Part shown: one piece after another, positions 7,324 to 14,715 of the stretch
Position numbering within the stretch: the stretch's first letter is position 1
Layout: each line of letters opens with the position of its first letter
DNA from: an uncultured Lentisphaerota bacterium
Lineage (GTDB): Bacteria; Verrucomicrobiota; Kiritimatiellia; CAIQIC01
Assembly: GCA_903912445.1 (NCBI GenBank)
Contig: CAIWHP010000140.1
Coordinates: forward strand, 1 to 39,897
Reading direction: 5' to 3'
Length of the DNA: 39,897 bases
Translations under genes and position numbers: made by a program
The notes under the pieces: generated by a model
Told to the model about the DNA's origin: nothing
The model's database searches: none
What the model saw: only the letters and a program-made list of their open reading frames with translations

Positions 7324-8529
7324 CTACGGTTCCTCGCCCTCGCGCCAGTACACGGGCTGGAACCTTCGGTTGTCGTTCCACATCACACAGCGGATGCCGC
7401 TGTGGACGCCCTCACATTCGCCGCGCACGATCACGCGCATGAAGTGGTGCTCGCTCGTCGTGAACACGCCCTGCAGCGCCGGACTGGTCCGGGTCCGCGC
7501 GAAAACTTCGCTCGTGTTCCGGTAGCCTTCGTCCACCGTGCCCTCGGTGCCTTCCGGCGTACGTTGCGTGATGATATCATCTGCCACGGTTTCATCAACA
7601 GTAGGTAATGTCAGCAAAACTTCCCGGCTTGCCGCGTTGACGTTGATGGTCCCATCGCCCCAGACCGTCGTCAGCGGCGCGAGGCCGGGCAGCGACGGAT
7701 CGCCCTCGCGGGGGGCCTGCCCGCCGAACACCATCGCCTTGCTCCAGCCCTTGATCATCAACAGCTCCTCGACCGAGTCCAGCAGCGCATTCTTCACCGG
7801 GTAACCGCGCTCCATGTAGTACGCATCGTCGCTCTCCGCGCCGTTGACGCGCGTCATGTCGTTCGCGTCGGTCCAGTCCATCAGGCAATCCACCATTTCC
7901 GGATAGAGGTCCTCCGGGATGCCCGCCTGCTGCAGCAGCAGCGGCCACTCCGTGTCCGGGTTGAGCCGGTTGATGTTGCGGAAGGCCTGCTCCGGGATCA
8001 GCGACACCGTGAACTTCTGGTTCTCCCCGAACTCGTGGACGACATTGGTGAGCGCCATCCCCTTCTGCAACCGCGCGGCCGCGAGAAAAATGTCCGGGTC
8101 CTCGCCGTTCGCCATGCCGAGCGCCGGCTTGATCTTCACCGACTTCCAGAGCAGGTAGCGAGCATATTCCACGCCGGCGCGCGCGAACTGCTGCGCCTGC
8201 GTCCGGTTGCGCTGGTAGGCCGTCAGGCTGGCCTCGATGTGCATGTCATAGACCATCGAGGACACCAGCAGCGCCAGGATGAGCAGCACCCACATCACCA
8301 CGATCAGCGCCGACCCGCCGCGGTTTGCTTTGGTGGAGCGCGCCAGCTTGCTTGCGCCTTTTGCGCCGCAGCTTGCCGCGGCGCCCTCCGCCCAACAGGA
8401 ACTTCCGCCATGCGGCGGAGCAAGCTCCGCCGAGCAGGGCGGCAGCAAGCGGCCGCGTCCCAAGCACGCCGGGTTTTCCCAGCCTTGGGAAGCGCCGTCG
8501 TCCGCTAACTTTTTTCTGGCCGCTGACAT
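7324..8529 (-). CDS. gspK: Type II secretion minor pseudopilin GspK with unusually long leader
   Basis: GspK caps the pseudopilus tip. The core begins RGG/SALIVVMWVLLILALLV, with the prepilin cleavage glycine at residue 72 and the long hydrophobic helix behind it. The rest is a typical GspK globular domain (PEQAFRNINRLNPDTEWPLL, PEMVDCLMDWTDANDMTRVN, WGDGTINVNAASREVLLTL). Normal leaders are about 6-15 residues; here about 72 precede cleavage. That stretch is encoded by repeat DNA: a CAGAAGTCAG-like tract, a TTCCCA...TGGGAA palindrome and a perfect 9-bp hairpin. The only in-frame start-type codons between the ATG at 8529 and the helix are TTGs about 45 residues before cleavage, so no short leader is possible. 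It follows gspJ by 71 bp. Confidence 0.88.
   Translation of the reverse strand: MSAARKKLADDGASQGWENPACLGRGRLLPPCSAELAPPHGGSSCWAEGAAASCGAKGASKLARSTKANRGGSALIVVMWVLLILALLVSSMVYDMHIEASLTAYQRNRTQAQQFARAGVEYARYLLWKSVKIKPALGMANGEDPDIFLAAARLQKGMALTNVVHEFGENQKFTVSLIPEQAFRNINRLNPDTEWPLLLQQAGIPEDLYPEMVDCLMDWTDANDMTRVNGAESDDAYYMERGYPVKNALLDSVEELLMIKGWSKAMVFGGQAPREGDPSLPGLAPLTTVWGDGTINVNAASREVLLTLPTVDETVADDIITQRTPEGTEGTVDEGYRNTSEVFARTRTSPALQGVFTTSEHHFMRVIVRGECEGVHSGIRCVMWNDNRRFQPVYWREGEEP
8413..8432. repeat. Perfect hairpin inside the gspK leader region
   Basis: CGGCGGAGC and GCTCCGCCG are perfect complements separated only by AA. It lies in the segment encoding the anomalous N-terminus of GspK, next to a dispersed palindrome copy, suggesting former intergenic repeat DNA now read as protein. 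Confidence 0.6.
8459..8492. repeat. Dispersed TTCCAA-type palindrome, partial copy a
   Basis: TTTTCCCAGCCTTGGGAAG at 8474-8492 is preceded by TCCCAAGCA at 8459-8467, the same two-module order as in the fuller copies at 29591, 38373 and 39270. It is translated on the minus strand as the GspK leader residues SQGWENPACLG. Confidence 0.6.
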
Positions 8530-8580
8530 CTGACTTTCTGCCCTCTGCTTTCTGCCCGCTGACTTCTGTCCGCCACCATC
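8521..8580. repeat. Degenerate short tandem repeat at gspJ-gspK junction
   Basis: On the minus strand, units resembling GTCAGCGGGCAGAAAG recur about four times with drift (CAGAAGTCAG, GGCAGAAAGCAG, GGCAGAAAGTCAG, GTCAGCGGCCAGAAAA). The last unit runs through the ATG assigned to gspK, so this repeat also shapes its 5' end. Confidence 0.5.
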
Positions 8581-8600
8581 AAGCCTGCTCCATCGCTGCG

Positions 8601-9461
8601 TCAGCCCCCGCGGCCGCGGCCCGGCGGGCCGCCCTTGCGCGCCCCCGGCGGGTTGCCCTGCGAACCCTTGCCCTTGCCCTGTTTGTCTTTGCTGCCCTTG
8701 GCTTTGCTCTTGCTCTTACCCTTGCCCTTGCCGCCGCCCTGCATGGAGGCGGGGAGGTTCAGGGTGATCGCCAGCGCGTTGTTGACGTTCGTCGAGCCCA
8801 GCGGCATATCGATCAGGCGCTGCAAAACGAGCGGCTCGGCCGCGTTGTTGGTGGCGGAGTTGACGTAGAGCGTGATCTCGATGATCGCCGGCAGCGCATT
8901 GCTGCTGGTCCACTCGAGCGACCAGTCCTGCGTCTGGAAGTCGTAGCACCGGCACAGGAAGCCGCTCACGCCCGGCGCGAGGAACCCGGGCTCGAGCGCG
9001 GCGATCTCGTCCTGGTCGGTCATCAGGTAGGGCCAGGCGCGCACGGCGAGCGCGGGCCGGCCATCGGTGAGCGTCTCGATGCTCAGGCCGATGCGATGGG
9101 TGCCGTAGGCGAGCGGCGAGCCGGGCGGCAGAAAGGCGGGCGAGGTGGTGACCCAGCTCAGCTGGGCCGCGGGCGGCTCGGTATCGGTGTTGGCGAGCTG
9201 GAAGGCGTAGATGCCCCGCTTGGTCGAGGCCCCGCCGCCGCAGGTCGAGCGCAGCGCGGAGGCGAGCTGGTCCATGACGTGCTCGCCGCGGCGCAGTTCG
9301 TCGAGCGCGCGCTGTCCGCGGTCCCAGCCGTTGACCGTGGCGACCAGCGAGGTGCCGACGATCCCCATGACCGCGATGAACACGCCCAGGGAGACGAGCA
9401 CCTCGAGCAGCGTGAAGCCGCCGCGCTCGCGTTGGTTAGCGGCTGACAGGTGTGCCCCCAC
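8601..9461 (-). CDS. gspJ: Type II secretion minor pseudopilin GspJ with Lys/Gly/Ser-rich tail
   Basis: 286 residues. A prepilin signal RERGG/FTLLEVLVSLG is cleaved after Gly15 and followed by the hydrophobic N-helix and a GspJ beta domain. The last ~60 residues are strongly basic low complexity (GGGKGKGKSKSKAKGSKDK, then a Gly/Pro/Arg end). That tail is unusual because pseudopilins normally end in a compact domain. Known role: GspJ joins GspI and GspK in the pseudopilus tip. The start is GTG at 9461, 26 bp inside the gspI end; no closer start gives a complete leader. Confidence 0.9.
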   Translation of the reverse strand: MGAHLSAANQRERGGFTLLEVLVSLGVFIAVMGIVGTSLVATVNGWDRGQRALDELRRGEHVMDQLASALRSTCGGGASTKRGIYAFQLANTDTEPPAAQLSWVTTSPAFLPPGSPLAYGTHRIGLSIETLTDGRPALAVRAWPYLMTDQDEIAALEPGFLAPGVSGFLCRCYDFQTQDWSLEWTSSNALPAIIEITLYVNSATNNAAEPLVLQRLIDMPLGSTNVNNALAITLNLPASMQGGGKGKGKSKSKAKGSKDKQGKGKGSQGNPPGARKGGPPGRGRGG

Positions 9462-9858
9462 TTAGTGCATACTCCGGTTTGAACACCATGGTCGTCGTCT
9501 CCTGCTCCGATTCGCGGCCGCCGGTATTCGACCAGGCGATGCGCGTCTTGACCTGGAACAGCGGCTCGTCTTCGAAGCCAAGCGCGGTGATGTCGCGGCT
9601 CCAGGTAAAATCGTCGTGCGGCGGATCGAACCGCCCTTCCTGCACGCCGGCGGCGAGCTGCTCGCTCACGCCCAACGGGTGCTCGAGGTCCAGCCGCTGC
9701 AGGAGATAACGCGCCGTCTCGTAATTTCGTGTGGTGTGCACGACCGCCAGGCAGCGCGCGACCGACTGCACCAGCACGGCCAGGCCGATGCCGAGGATCG
9801 CCAGCGCGGCGAGCACCTCGATCAGCGTCATGCCGGTACGATGGCGGCGGGACCTCAT
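9436..9858 (-). CDS. gspI: Type II secretion minor pseudopilin GspI
   Basis: 140 residues with leader MRSRRHRTG and cleavage before MTLIEVLAALAILGIGLAV, the characteristic GspI motif (Met rather than Phe at +1). Then comes a small beta domain with SRDITALGFEDEPLFQVKTR. GspI nucleates the tip complex with GspJ and GspK. The ATG at 9858 overlaps the gspH stop as ATGA, and the 3' end overlaps gspJ by 26 bp, so expression of H, I and J is coupled. The length is normal for the family. Confidence 0.9.
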   Translation of the reverse strand: MRSRRHRTGMTLIEVLAALAILGIGLAVLVQSVARCLAVVHTTRNYETARYLLQRLDLEHPLGVSEQLAAGVQEGRFDPPHDDFTWSRDITALGFEDEPLFQVKTRIAWSNTGGRESEQETTTMVFKPEYALSGGTPVSR

Positions 9859-10463
9859 TCTTCTGCGAACTCCGTGCTGATCTCGCCGGTGAGCGGATCG
9901 GCGGTGATCTCGACGCTGCGCCCGCGATCGTCGGCAATGCGGAGCGTGAAGCCGTCGGAGAGGCCGCTCGGATAATAGACGATCACGCGGGGCGCATCGG
10001 CCTCCTCGCTGCCCGGCCGCTGGCACTCGAAGCTGTCCATGCGGATGCCCTCCGGGAGCCCTTTGAGCAGGTCGGAGGTGGCCCTGTCCTCCGCGGCGGC
10101 ATCGGCGTTGGTCGTGACCGTATCGGTGTCGTTGGTGACGCTGGCCATGGCAAACGTCATGTCGTCCGCGCCGGCCGGCCGGGCCAGCTCGGTCAAGGTC
10201 TCGCTCTCGCGGCCGGTCAGCAGGATCACCTCGAACGTGCTGAGTCGTTCGTTCACCAGGATGGCCACCGGCCGCTGCCGCATGATGGCCATGTTGCGCG
10301 CGTAGCGGTGCGTCATCACGACCGCACGCGCGCCGGAGCGCAGCTTCGCGCCGGCATAGGAGCCGGCGAACATGGGCGCAGCGATGCCGGCGATGAGCAC
10401 GAAGATGGCCACGACCATCAAAATCTCGATCAGCGTGAAGCCGTGCTGGGTGCGCCGGGTCAT
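9855..10463 (-). CDS. gspH: Type II secretion minor pseudopilin GspH/FimT-like
   Basis: 202 residues with a typical type IV prepilin leader MTRRTQHG/FTLIEILMVVAIF (cleavage after Gly8, Glu5 of the mature protein present). The FimT/GspH-like extension follows (RSGARAVVMTHRYARNMAIM) and a beta-rich C-terminal domain ends in ITADPLTGEISTEF. GspH lies between the major pseudopilin and the tip complex. It follows gspG by 33 bp and overlaps gspI by 4 bp. Length and position in the G-H-I-J-K order are canonical. Confidence 0.88.
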   Translation of the reverse strand: MTRRTQHGFTLIEILMVVAIFVLIAGIAAPMFAGSYAGAKLRSGARAVVMTHRYARNMAIMRQRPVAILVNERLSTFEVILLTGRESETLTELARPAGADDMTFAMASVTNDTDTVTTNADAAAEDRATSDLLKGLPEGIRMDSFECQRPGSEEADAPRVIVYYPSGLSDGFTLRIADDRGRSVEITADPLTGEISTEFAEE

Positions 10464-10496
10464 AGATGCTTCCGCGCCGCTGCGCGGCGGACCGCG

Positions 10497-10937
10497 TCAG
10501 CGCGCCGCCGCGGCGGCCGAGGCGCCCGCGTTCTCCACCTTCCAGTTGGCGAGGTCGTCGTCGGTGCTCTCGACGCCGTCGGGGCCGTACGAGGAGATGT
10601 CGTATTTGAACGGGGGGTGCCGGCCGGGATAGGCATACTTGTAGGGGTTCTGCCACGGGTCGGCGGGCAGCGAGGCCATCACCGGCTCGTCGCCCGCGGT
10701 CAACGCCTCCAGCGTGGGCGGATACTTGCCGTGCTCGAGCAGGTAGGCGTTGATGCCCGTGTCGAAGTTGCTGATCTGGCCCCGGGCGGCGGAGATGCGC
10801 GAACTCTTGATGTATTTGGGGATGTTGACGGCCACGAGGCTCGCCAGCATCGCGATGATCGCGACCACCAGCAGGATTTCGATCAGCGTGAAGCCCCCGC
10901 GGCGGCGGCGGCGTTGTTGGTATTTGTTCATCGGCAT
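10497..10937 (-). CDS. gspG: Type II secretion major pseudopilin GspG
   Basis: 146 residues with basic leader MPMNKYQQRRRRRGG, cleavage, then FTLIEILLVVAIIAMLASL and the GspG signature (GKYPPTLEAL, LPADPWQNPYKYAYPG, DISSYGPDG). In the family, acidic residues in this C-terminal loop bind calcium; DGVESTDDD here is compatible. Two starts compete: ATG at 10937 and ATG at 10931. The AGGAG is 3 bases from the first and 9 from the second, so 10931 is as likely or better. GspG polymerises as the pseudopilus shaft. It follows gspF by about 14 bp. Confidence 0.93.
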   Translation of the reverse strand: MPMNKYQQRRRRRGGFTLIEILLVVAIIAMLASLVAVNIPKYIKSSRISAARGQISNFDTGINAYLLEHGKYPPTLEALTAGDEPVMASLPADPWQNPYKYAYPGRHPPFKYDISSYGPDGVESTDDDLANWKVENAGASAAAAAR

Positions 10938-10951
10938 GCGCTCCTCTTTCG

Positions 10952-12229
10952 TTAAATTTTCAGCGCGCTCGTCAGGCTGAACACCGCCATCAGCAGGCTG
11001 ACGGCGATGAACCCGACGACCACGGCCATGACGAGGATCATGATCGGCTCGAGCATCGAGGTGAAGATCTTGATGTACCGGTCGAGCTCCTCGTCGTAGC
11101 GGCGCGCGATGTGCCCCAGCGCGGCGCTCAAGTCGCCGGTCTTCTCGCCGACCGCGAGCATCTGCGTCAGCATCGGCGGGAACACCTTGCCGGCGGCGAG
11201 CGGGCCGGAGATGCTCGTGCCGTCGGTCACCCGGCTGCGCGCCTCGTGGATCTCCGCGGCGAGCACGCGGTTGCCCATCGTCTCCTCGACGATGCTCAGG
11301 GCCTGCAGGATCGGCACGCCGTTGGACATCAGCACGCCCAGGGTGCGCGCGAATTGCGAATAGGCGTCGGACGCGATGATGTTGCGCGCGATCGGCATCT
11401 TCAGCAGCTGGCGGTGCCACCACAGCTCGCCCTTCGGCGCGTGGATGAAGCGGCGGAAGCCGACGGTGCCCATGACCAGGAGGATCAGCACCAGCCAGCC
11501 CCAGTGCATCAGGAAGTTGCTGCCGTTGATCAGCATCAGGGTCGGCAGCGGCAGCGCGGCATTGAGGCTCTTGAAGGTGGCGGCGAAGCGCGGCACGACG
11601 AAGATCATCGCGAAGGCGATGGTCACCGAGCCGACGCCGACGATGATCATCGGGTAGATCATCGCCTGGAGCACCTTCTCGCGCGCGGCCATGACGCGCT
11701 CGTAGTGCAGGCAGACGCGGTCGAGCACGCCGGAGAGGTCGCCGCTGGCCTCGCCGGAGCGGATCATGGCGATGTAGAGCGGCGAAAAGGTGGTCGGCCA
11801 CTGCCCCAGCGCGGCGGAGAGGCTGGCGCCGGCGATGATGCGGTCGCGCACCGCGCCGACGATCTGCCCCGCGAGGGGGTTGCTCTGGTGCTGCGCGAGC
11901 GTGCTGAGCACATCGCTGAGCGTCATGCCGGAGGAGAGCAGGTCGCGGATTTCGCGCGAGAGGCCGAGCATGTCGCGCAGTTTCAGCTTGGGCACGCGCG
12001 CCCCGCGGCCGGGGAACTTGCCGCCGGCGGACGCGGCGTTTTTCTTGGCGGCGGAGTCCGGCTTGGGCGCCTTGCCGGCCACGGCGGCGGCCGTGCCCTC
12101 GCCGAGCGAGACCGGCATCAGCCCGAGCCGCTCGACCTGGGCGAACGCGGCGCGCCGGTCGGGCGCGGTCACCTTGCCCTCGACCTTCGTGCCCTCGCGG
12201 TCGCGGGCGATATAGGAAAAATCAGCCAT
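10952..12229 (-). CDS. gspF: Type II secretion inner-membrane protein GspF
   Basis: 425 residues. The N-terminus MADFSYIARDREGTKVEGKV is typical of GspF/PilC. A Lys/Ala/Gly-rich linker (about 50-80) leads to two repeated cytosolic helical domains (LSREIRDLLSSGMTLSDVL and ARTLGVLMSNGVPILQALSI). Each is followed by membrane segments: about 175-200 for the first and about 380-420 at the end, plus one near 225-245. GspF is the platform protein that contacts GspE and the pseudopilins. The ATG at 12229 follows the gspE stop by 18 bp. The length is slightly above average because of the linker. Confidence 0.93.
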   Translation of the reverse strand: MADFSYIARDREGTKVEGKVTAPDRRAAFAQVERLGLMPVSLGEGTAAAVAGKAPKPDSAAKKNAASAGGKFPGRGARVPKLKLRDMLGLSREIRDLLSSGMTLSDVLSTLAQHQSNPLAGQIVGAVRDRIIAGASLSAALGQWPTTFSPLYIAMIRSGEASGDLSGVLDRVCLHYERVMAAREKVLQAMIYPMIIVGVGSVTIAFAMIFVVPRFAATFKSLNAALPLPTLMLINGSNFLMHWGWLVLILLVMGTVGFRRFIHAPKGELWWHRQLLKMPIARNIIASDAYSQFARTLGVLMSNGVPILQALSIVEETMGNRVLAAEIHEARSRVTDGTSISGPLAAGKVFPPMLTQMLAVGEKTGDLSAALGHIARRYDEELDRYIKIFTSMLEPIMILVMAVVVGFIAVSLLMAVFSLTSALKI

Positions 12230-12247
12230 GGCTTACGTCGCGACGCC

Positions 12248-13951
12248 TCACGCTTCCGTGAGCGCCTCGTCTTCCTCGGATACGCGCAGGACTTCCTCAA
12301 GGGTGCTGACGCCGTGGAGCGCCTTCGTCCAGCCGTCCATGCGCAGCGTGCGCATGCCGTGCCGCAGCGCGTGCGCCTTGATGTCGCCGGCCGTCGCCCG
12401 CTGGACCACCAGCGAACGCATCTCGTCGTGGACGACCAAAACTTCGTAGATGCCCGTGCGCCCGCGGAAGCCCGTGCGCCGGCAGTCCTCGCAGCCCACC
12501 GCCTCGTAGATCGTGCCTTCCGCCAGCCGCTCGATCGGGAAGCTGATGCTCTCGAGGAACTTCATGTCCACCGGCCACGGCCGGCGGCACTTCGGGCACA
12601 GCCGCCGCACGAGGCGCTGGGCGACGATCGCCTCGACCGACGACGCCACGAGGAACGGCTCGATGCCCATGTCCACCAGGCGCGTGATCGCGCCGGGCGC
12701 GTCGTTCGTGTGCAAGGTGCTGAACACCAAGTGACCGGTCAGGGCCGCGCGGATGGCGATCTCCGCCGTCTCCTTGTCGCGGATTTCGCCGACCATGATC
12801 ACATCCGGGTCCTGGCGCAGGATGTGGCGCAGGCCGACGGCGAAGGTCAGCCCGATCTCCGGCCGCATCTGGATCTGGTTCACGCCGGGCATCTCGTACT
12901 CGATCGGCTCCTCGACCGTCAGGATGCGCTGGTCGATCGTGTTGATCTCGTGCAGCCAGGTGTAGAGGCTCGTGGACTTGCCCGAGCCGGTCGGCCCGGT
13001 CACCAGCAGGATGCCGTGCGGGCGGACGATCAGCTTGTGCAGGATTTCCTGGTCCGGCGGCTCCAGGCCGAGCTTGTCCATGCCGAACAGCCCGCTCGAC
13101 CGCATCAGCAGGCGCAAGCTGACGCTCTCGCCGTAGACGGTCGGCATCGTCGAGACGCGGACATCGATCTCCTCGCCGCGGATGCGCACGCTGATGCGGC
13201 CGTCCTGCGGCAGGCGCTTCTCGGCGATGTCCATGTTCGACATGACCTTGACGCGGCTGATGATCGCCGACTGGAAGCGCTTGAGCTGCGGCGGCATCGG
13301 CGTCTGGTGCAGCACGCCGTCGACGCGGTAGCGGATGCGCAGGTCGGTCTCCATCGGCTCGAAGTGGATGTCCGTCGCGCGGTCCTGGTGGGCCTCCCAG
13401 ATGATCTGGTTGACGAACTTGACGATCGAGGCGTCCTGGTCCAGCTCGCCGATGTCCTTGCTCAGCAGGTCGTCCTCGAAGATCTCGCCCGTGTCGTCCT
13501 GGATCATCTGGTCGACGGTTTCCGCGCCGACGCCGTAGAACTGCTTGATCGCCTTGTCCAGGTCGTCGTGGCACGAGAGCGCGAAGCGGATGCGCAGGCC
13601 CGCCGCCAGGCGCAGCGCATCCACGAGGCCGGTCCGGAACGGGTCGTGCGTCGCCACGCGCAGCACGTCGCCCTCGACCGCCAGCGGGATCACGTTGTAC
13701 TGGAACACCGCCTTGGTCGGCAGCCTGGCGAGCAGGTCGCGCTCGATCTGCTGCTCGTGCGCGCGCAGGTACGGGACCCCCATGTGCTTGGCCAGCGCCT
13801 GGAGATAGGGTTCCTCGCGCGAGAAGCTATCCTTGACGAGCAGCTCCGTGATCGAACCGCCTTCGTCGCGGTAGCGCGCGAGGATGTCGTTTACCTGTGC
13901 ATCGGTGAACAGTCCCGTGCCCATCAGAACATCGAACAATTTTGCAGCCAC
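12248..13951 (-). CDS. gspE: Type II secretion ATPase GspE
   Basis: 567 residues from the GTG at 13951. The N-terminal N1E-type domain (about 1-130) is followed by the hexameric ATPase core with Walker A GPTGSGKST (319-327), Walker B-region LRQDPDVIMVGEIRD, His box TGHLVFSTLHTND and a zinc-binding tetracysteine (CPKC 452-455, CEDC 487-490). It powers pseudopilus assembly. The frame is also open upstream to an ATG at 14095, but those 48 residues are translated palindromic repeat. GTG at 13951 has GGAG eight bases upstream and gives the family N-terminus. First gene of the operon; promoter candidate at 13980-14008. Confidence 0.93.
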   Translation of the reverse strand: MAAKLFDVLMGTGLFTDAQVNDILARYRDEGGSITELLVKDSFSREEPYLQALAKHMGVPYLRAHEQQIERDLLARLPTKAVFQYNVIPLAVEGDVLRVATHDPFRTGLVDALRLAAGLRIRFALSCHDDLDKAIKQFYGVGAETVDQMIQDDTGEIFEDDLLSKDIGELDQDASIVKFVNQIIWEAHQDRATDIHFEPMETDLRIRYRVDGVLHQTPMPPQLKRFQSAIISRVKVMSNMDIAEKRLPQDGRISVRIRGEEIDVRVSTMPTVYGESVSLRLLMRSSGLFGMDKLGLEPPDQEILHKLIVRPHGILLVTGPTGSGKSTSLYTWLHEINTIDQRILTVEEPIEYEMPGVNQIQMRPEIGLTFAVGLRHILRQDPDVIMVGEIRDKETAEIAIRAALTGHLVFSTLHTNDAPGAITRLVDMGIEPFLVASSVEAIVAQRLVRRLCPKCRRPWPVDMKFLESISFPIERLAEGTIYEAVGCEDCRRTGFRGRTGIYEVLVVHDEMRSLVVQRATAGDIKAHALRHGMRTLRMDGWTKALHGVSTLEEVLRVSEEDEALTEA

Positions 13952-13961
13952 ACCGTTTGCT

Positions 13962-14008
13962 CCGGTTGATAACCGGCGGAGTATGACAGAAGCTCCGCCC
14001 ATTTCCAA
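13962..14008 (-). promoter_or_regulatory. Candidate gspE promoter with leader hairpins
   Basis: Minus strand: TTGGAA (14003-14008), a 17-bp spacer and CATACT (13980-13985) give a moderate sigma-70-like match. The -35 element is half of a dispersed palindrome. Downstream, CCGGTT-ATC-AACCGG (13962-13976) can pair next to the ribosome site CCGGAG, and GGCGGAG (13975-13981) pairs with CTCCGCC (13993-13999) across the -10 region. Sequestration of the ribosome site is an inference. Confidence 0.35.
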
Positions 14009-14081
14009 TCTTTGGACGCCCTGCGCGCCGTTTTTCCAGACCTTGGAAAAAACAAGGCGGAGTTTTCCAGCCATGGGAAAA
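14002..14081. repeat. Dispersed composite palindrome, copy b (three modules)
   Basis: Three modules on the plus strand: TTTCCAATCTTTGGA (14002-14016), TTTTTCCAGACCTTGGAAAA (14031-14050) and TTTTCCAGCCATGGGAAAA (14063-14081). The second spacer contains AAGGCGG as in copies d and e. The whole gene-free stretch 13952-14257 between divergent gspE and the kinase gene holds this repeat, the gspE promoter candidate and its hairpins; in 14082-14257 I see nothing else recognisable. Confidence 0.75.
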
Positions 14082-14257
14082 CCCTGCCTGCGCACCGTGG
14101 GAACAACGCCAGAACCGTGCCGATATTGCTGCGACGGCGCAAATTAATCTGCCGGTCGCCACGTCCCCGGCGGGGGCCTGCCTGGCCCCGGGAAACGCGG
14201 ATCGAAACACAGGACATAAAGCTCGCCGGCGCGGGCGGGGCGCGTTACAAACCGCCC

Positions 14258-14623
14258 ATGCTGATCCTTATCCGCGGTTTGCCGGGCAGCGGCAAGAGCA
14301 CGCTCGCTGGCGAACTTGTCGCGCGCGGCTTCCGCCACTTCGAGGCCGACCTGTGGTTCGAGCAACGCGGGGCGTTCGACCCCGCCCTGTTGCCGGAAGC
14401 GCATGCGTGGTGCCTCGCGCAAGCCGGCGCGGCGCTGGCGGCCGGCGCCGATGTCGTCGTCAGCAACACCTTCGTCACCCACGCCGAAATGCAGCCCTAC
14501 CTCGCGGCGGCGGCGCGGTTCGGGGTCGCCGTGGAGGTCCGCCGCGCCACCGGCGCATGGCCCAGCCGGCACCAGGTGCCCGCCGAGGTCCTGGCCCAGA
14601 TGGCCCGCGACTTCGAGTCCTGA
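14258..14623 (+). CDS. Small P-loop kinase/AAA-type ATPase
   Basis: 121 residues starting MLILIRGLPGSGKSTLAGEL, so the Walker A loop (GLPGSGKST, 7-15) is at the very N-terminus, as in small nucleotide or polynucleotide-kinase-like proteins. ADLWF near 31 and DVVVSNTFV near 66 match the strand-and-acid and strand-and-Asn patterns of this group. The ending RHQVPAEVLAQMARDFES also resembles them. The likely reaction is ATP-dependent phosphorylation, but the substrate cannot be read. The ATG at 14258 is preferred because the P-loop follows directly; no clear ribosome site is visible. It is divergent from gspE and 92 bp before the next lipoprotein gene. It may belong to general metabolism rather than to secretion. 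Confidence 0.75.
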   Translation: MLILIRGLPGSGKSTLAGELVARGFRHFEADLWFEQRGAFDPALLPEAHAWCLAQAGAALAAGADVVVSNTFVTHAEMQPYLAAAARFGVAVEVRRATGAWPSRHQVPAEVLAQMARDFES

Positions 14624-14715
14624 GTCGTATGGCCAGGCCGGAACTGCCGGGGCTTCCGCACTTGTCCACGCCCTGAAACCGCTTGCATTCCGACCCGGCC
14701 TCGCGAAAATGAGCC

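Noticed and set aside
11111-13969. 952-residue plus-strand open frame opposite gspF and gspE
   Set aside because: It is His/Arg/Asp-rich nonsense typical of the antisense of GC-rich genes; the minus strand encodes clear GspE and GspF.
13952-14095. N-terminal extension of GspE to the ATG at 14095
   Set aside because: These 48 residues translate the composite palindrome, and the GTG at 13951 has a ribosome site and the right N-terminus.
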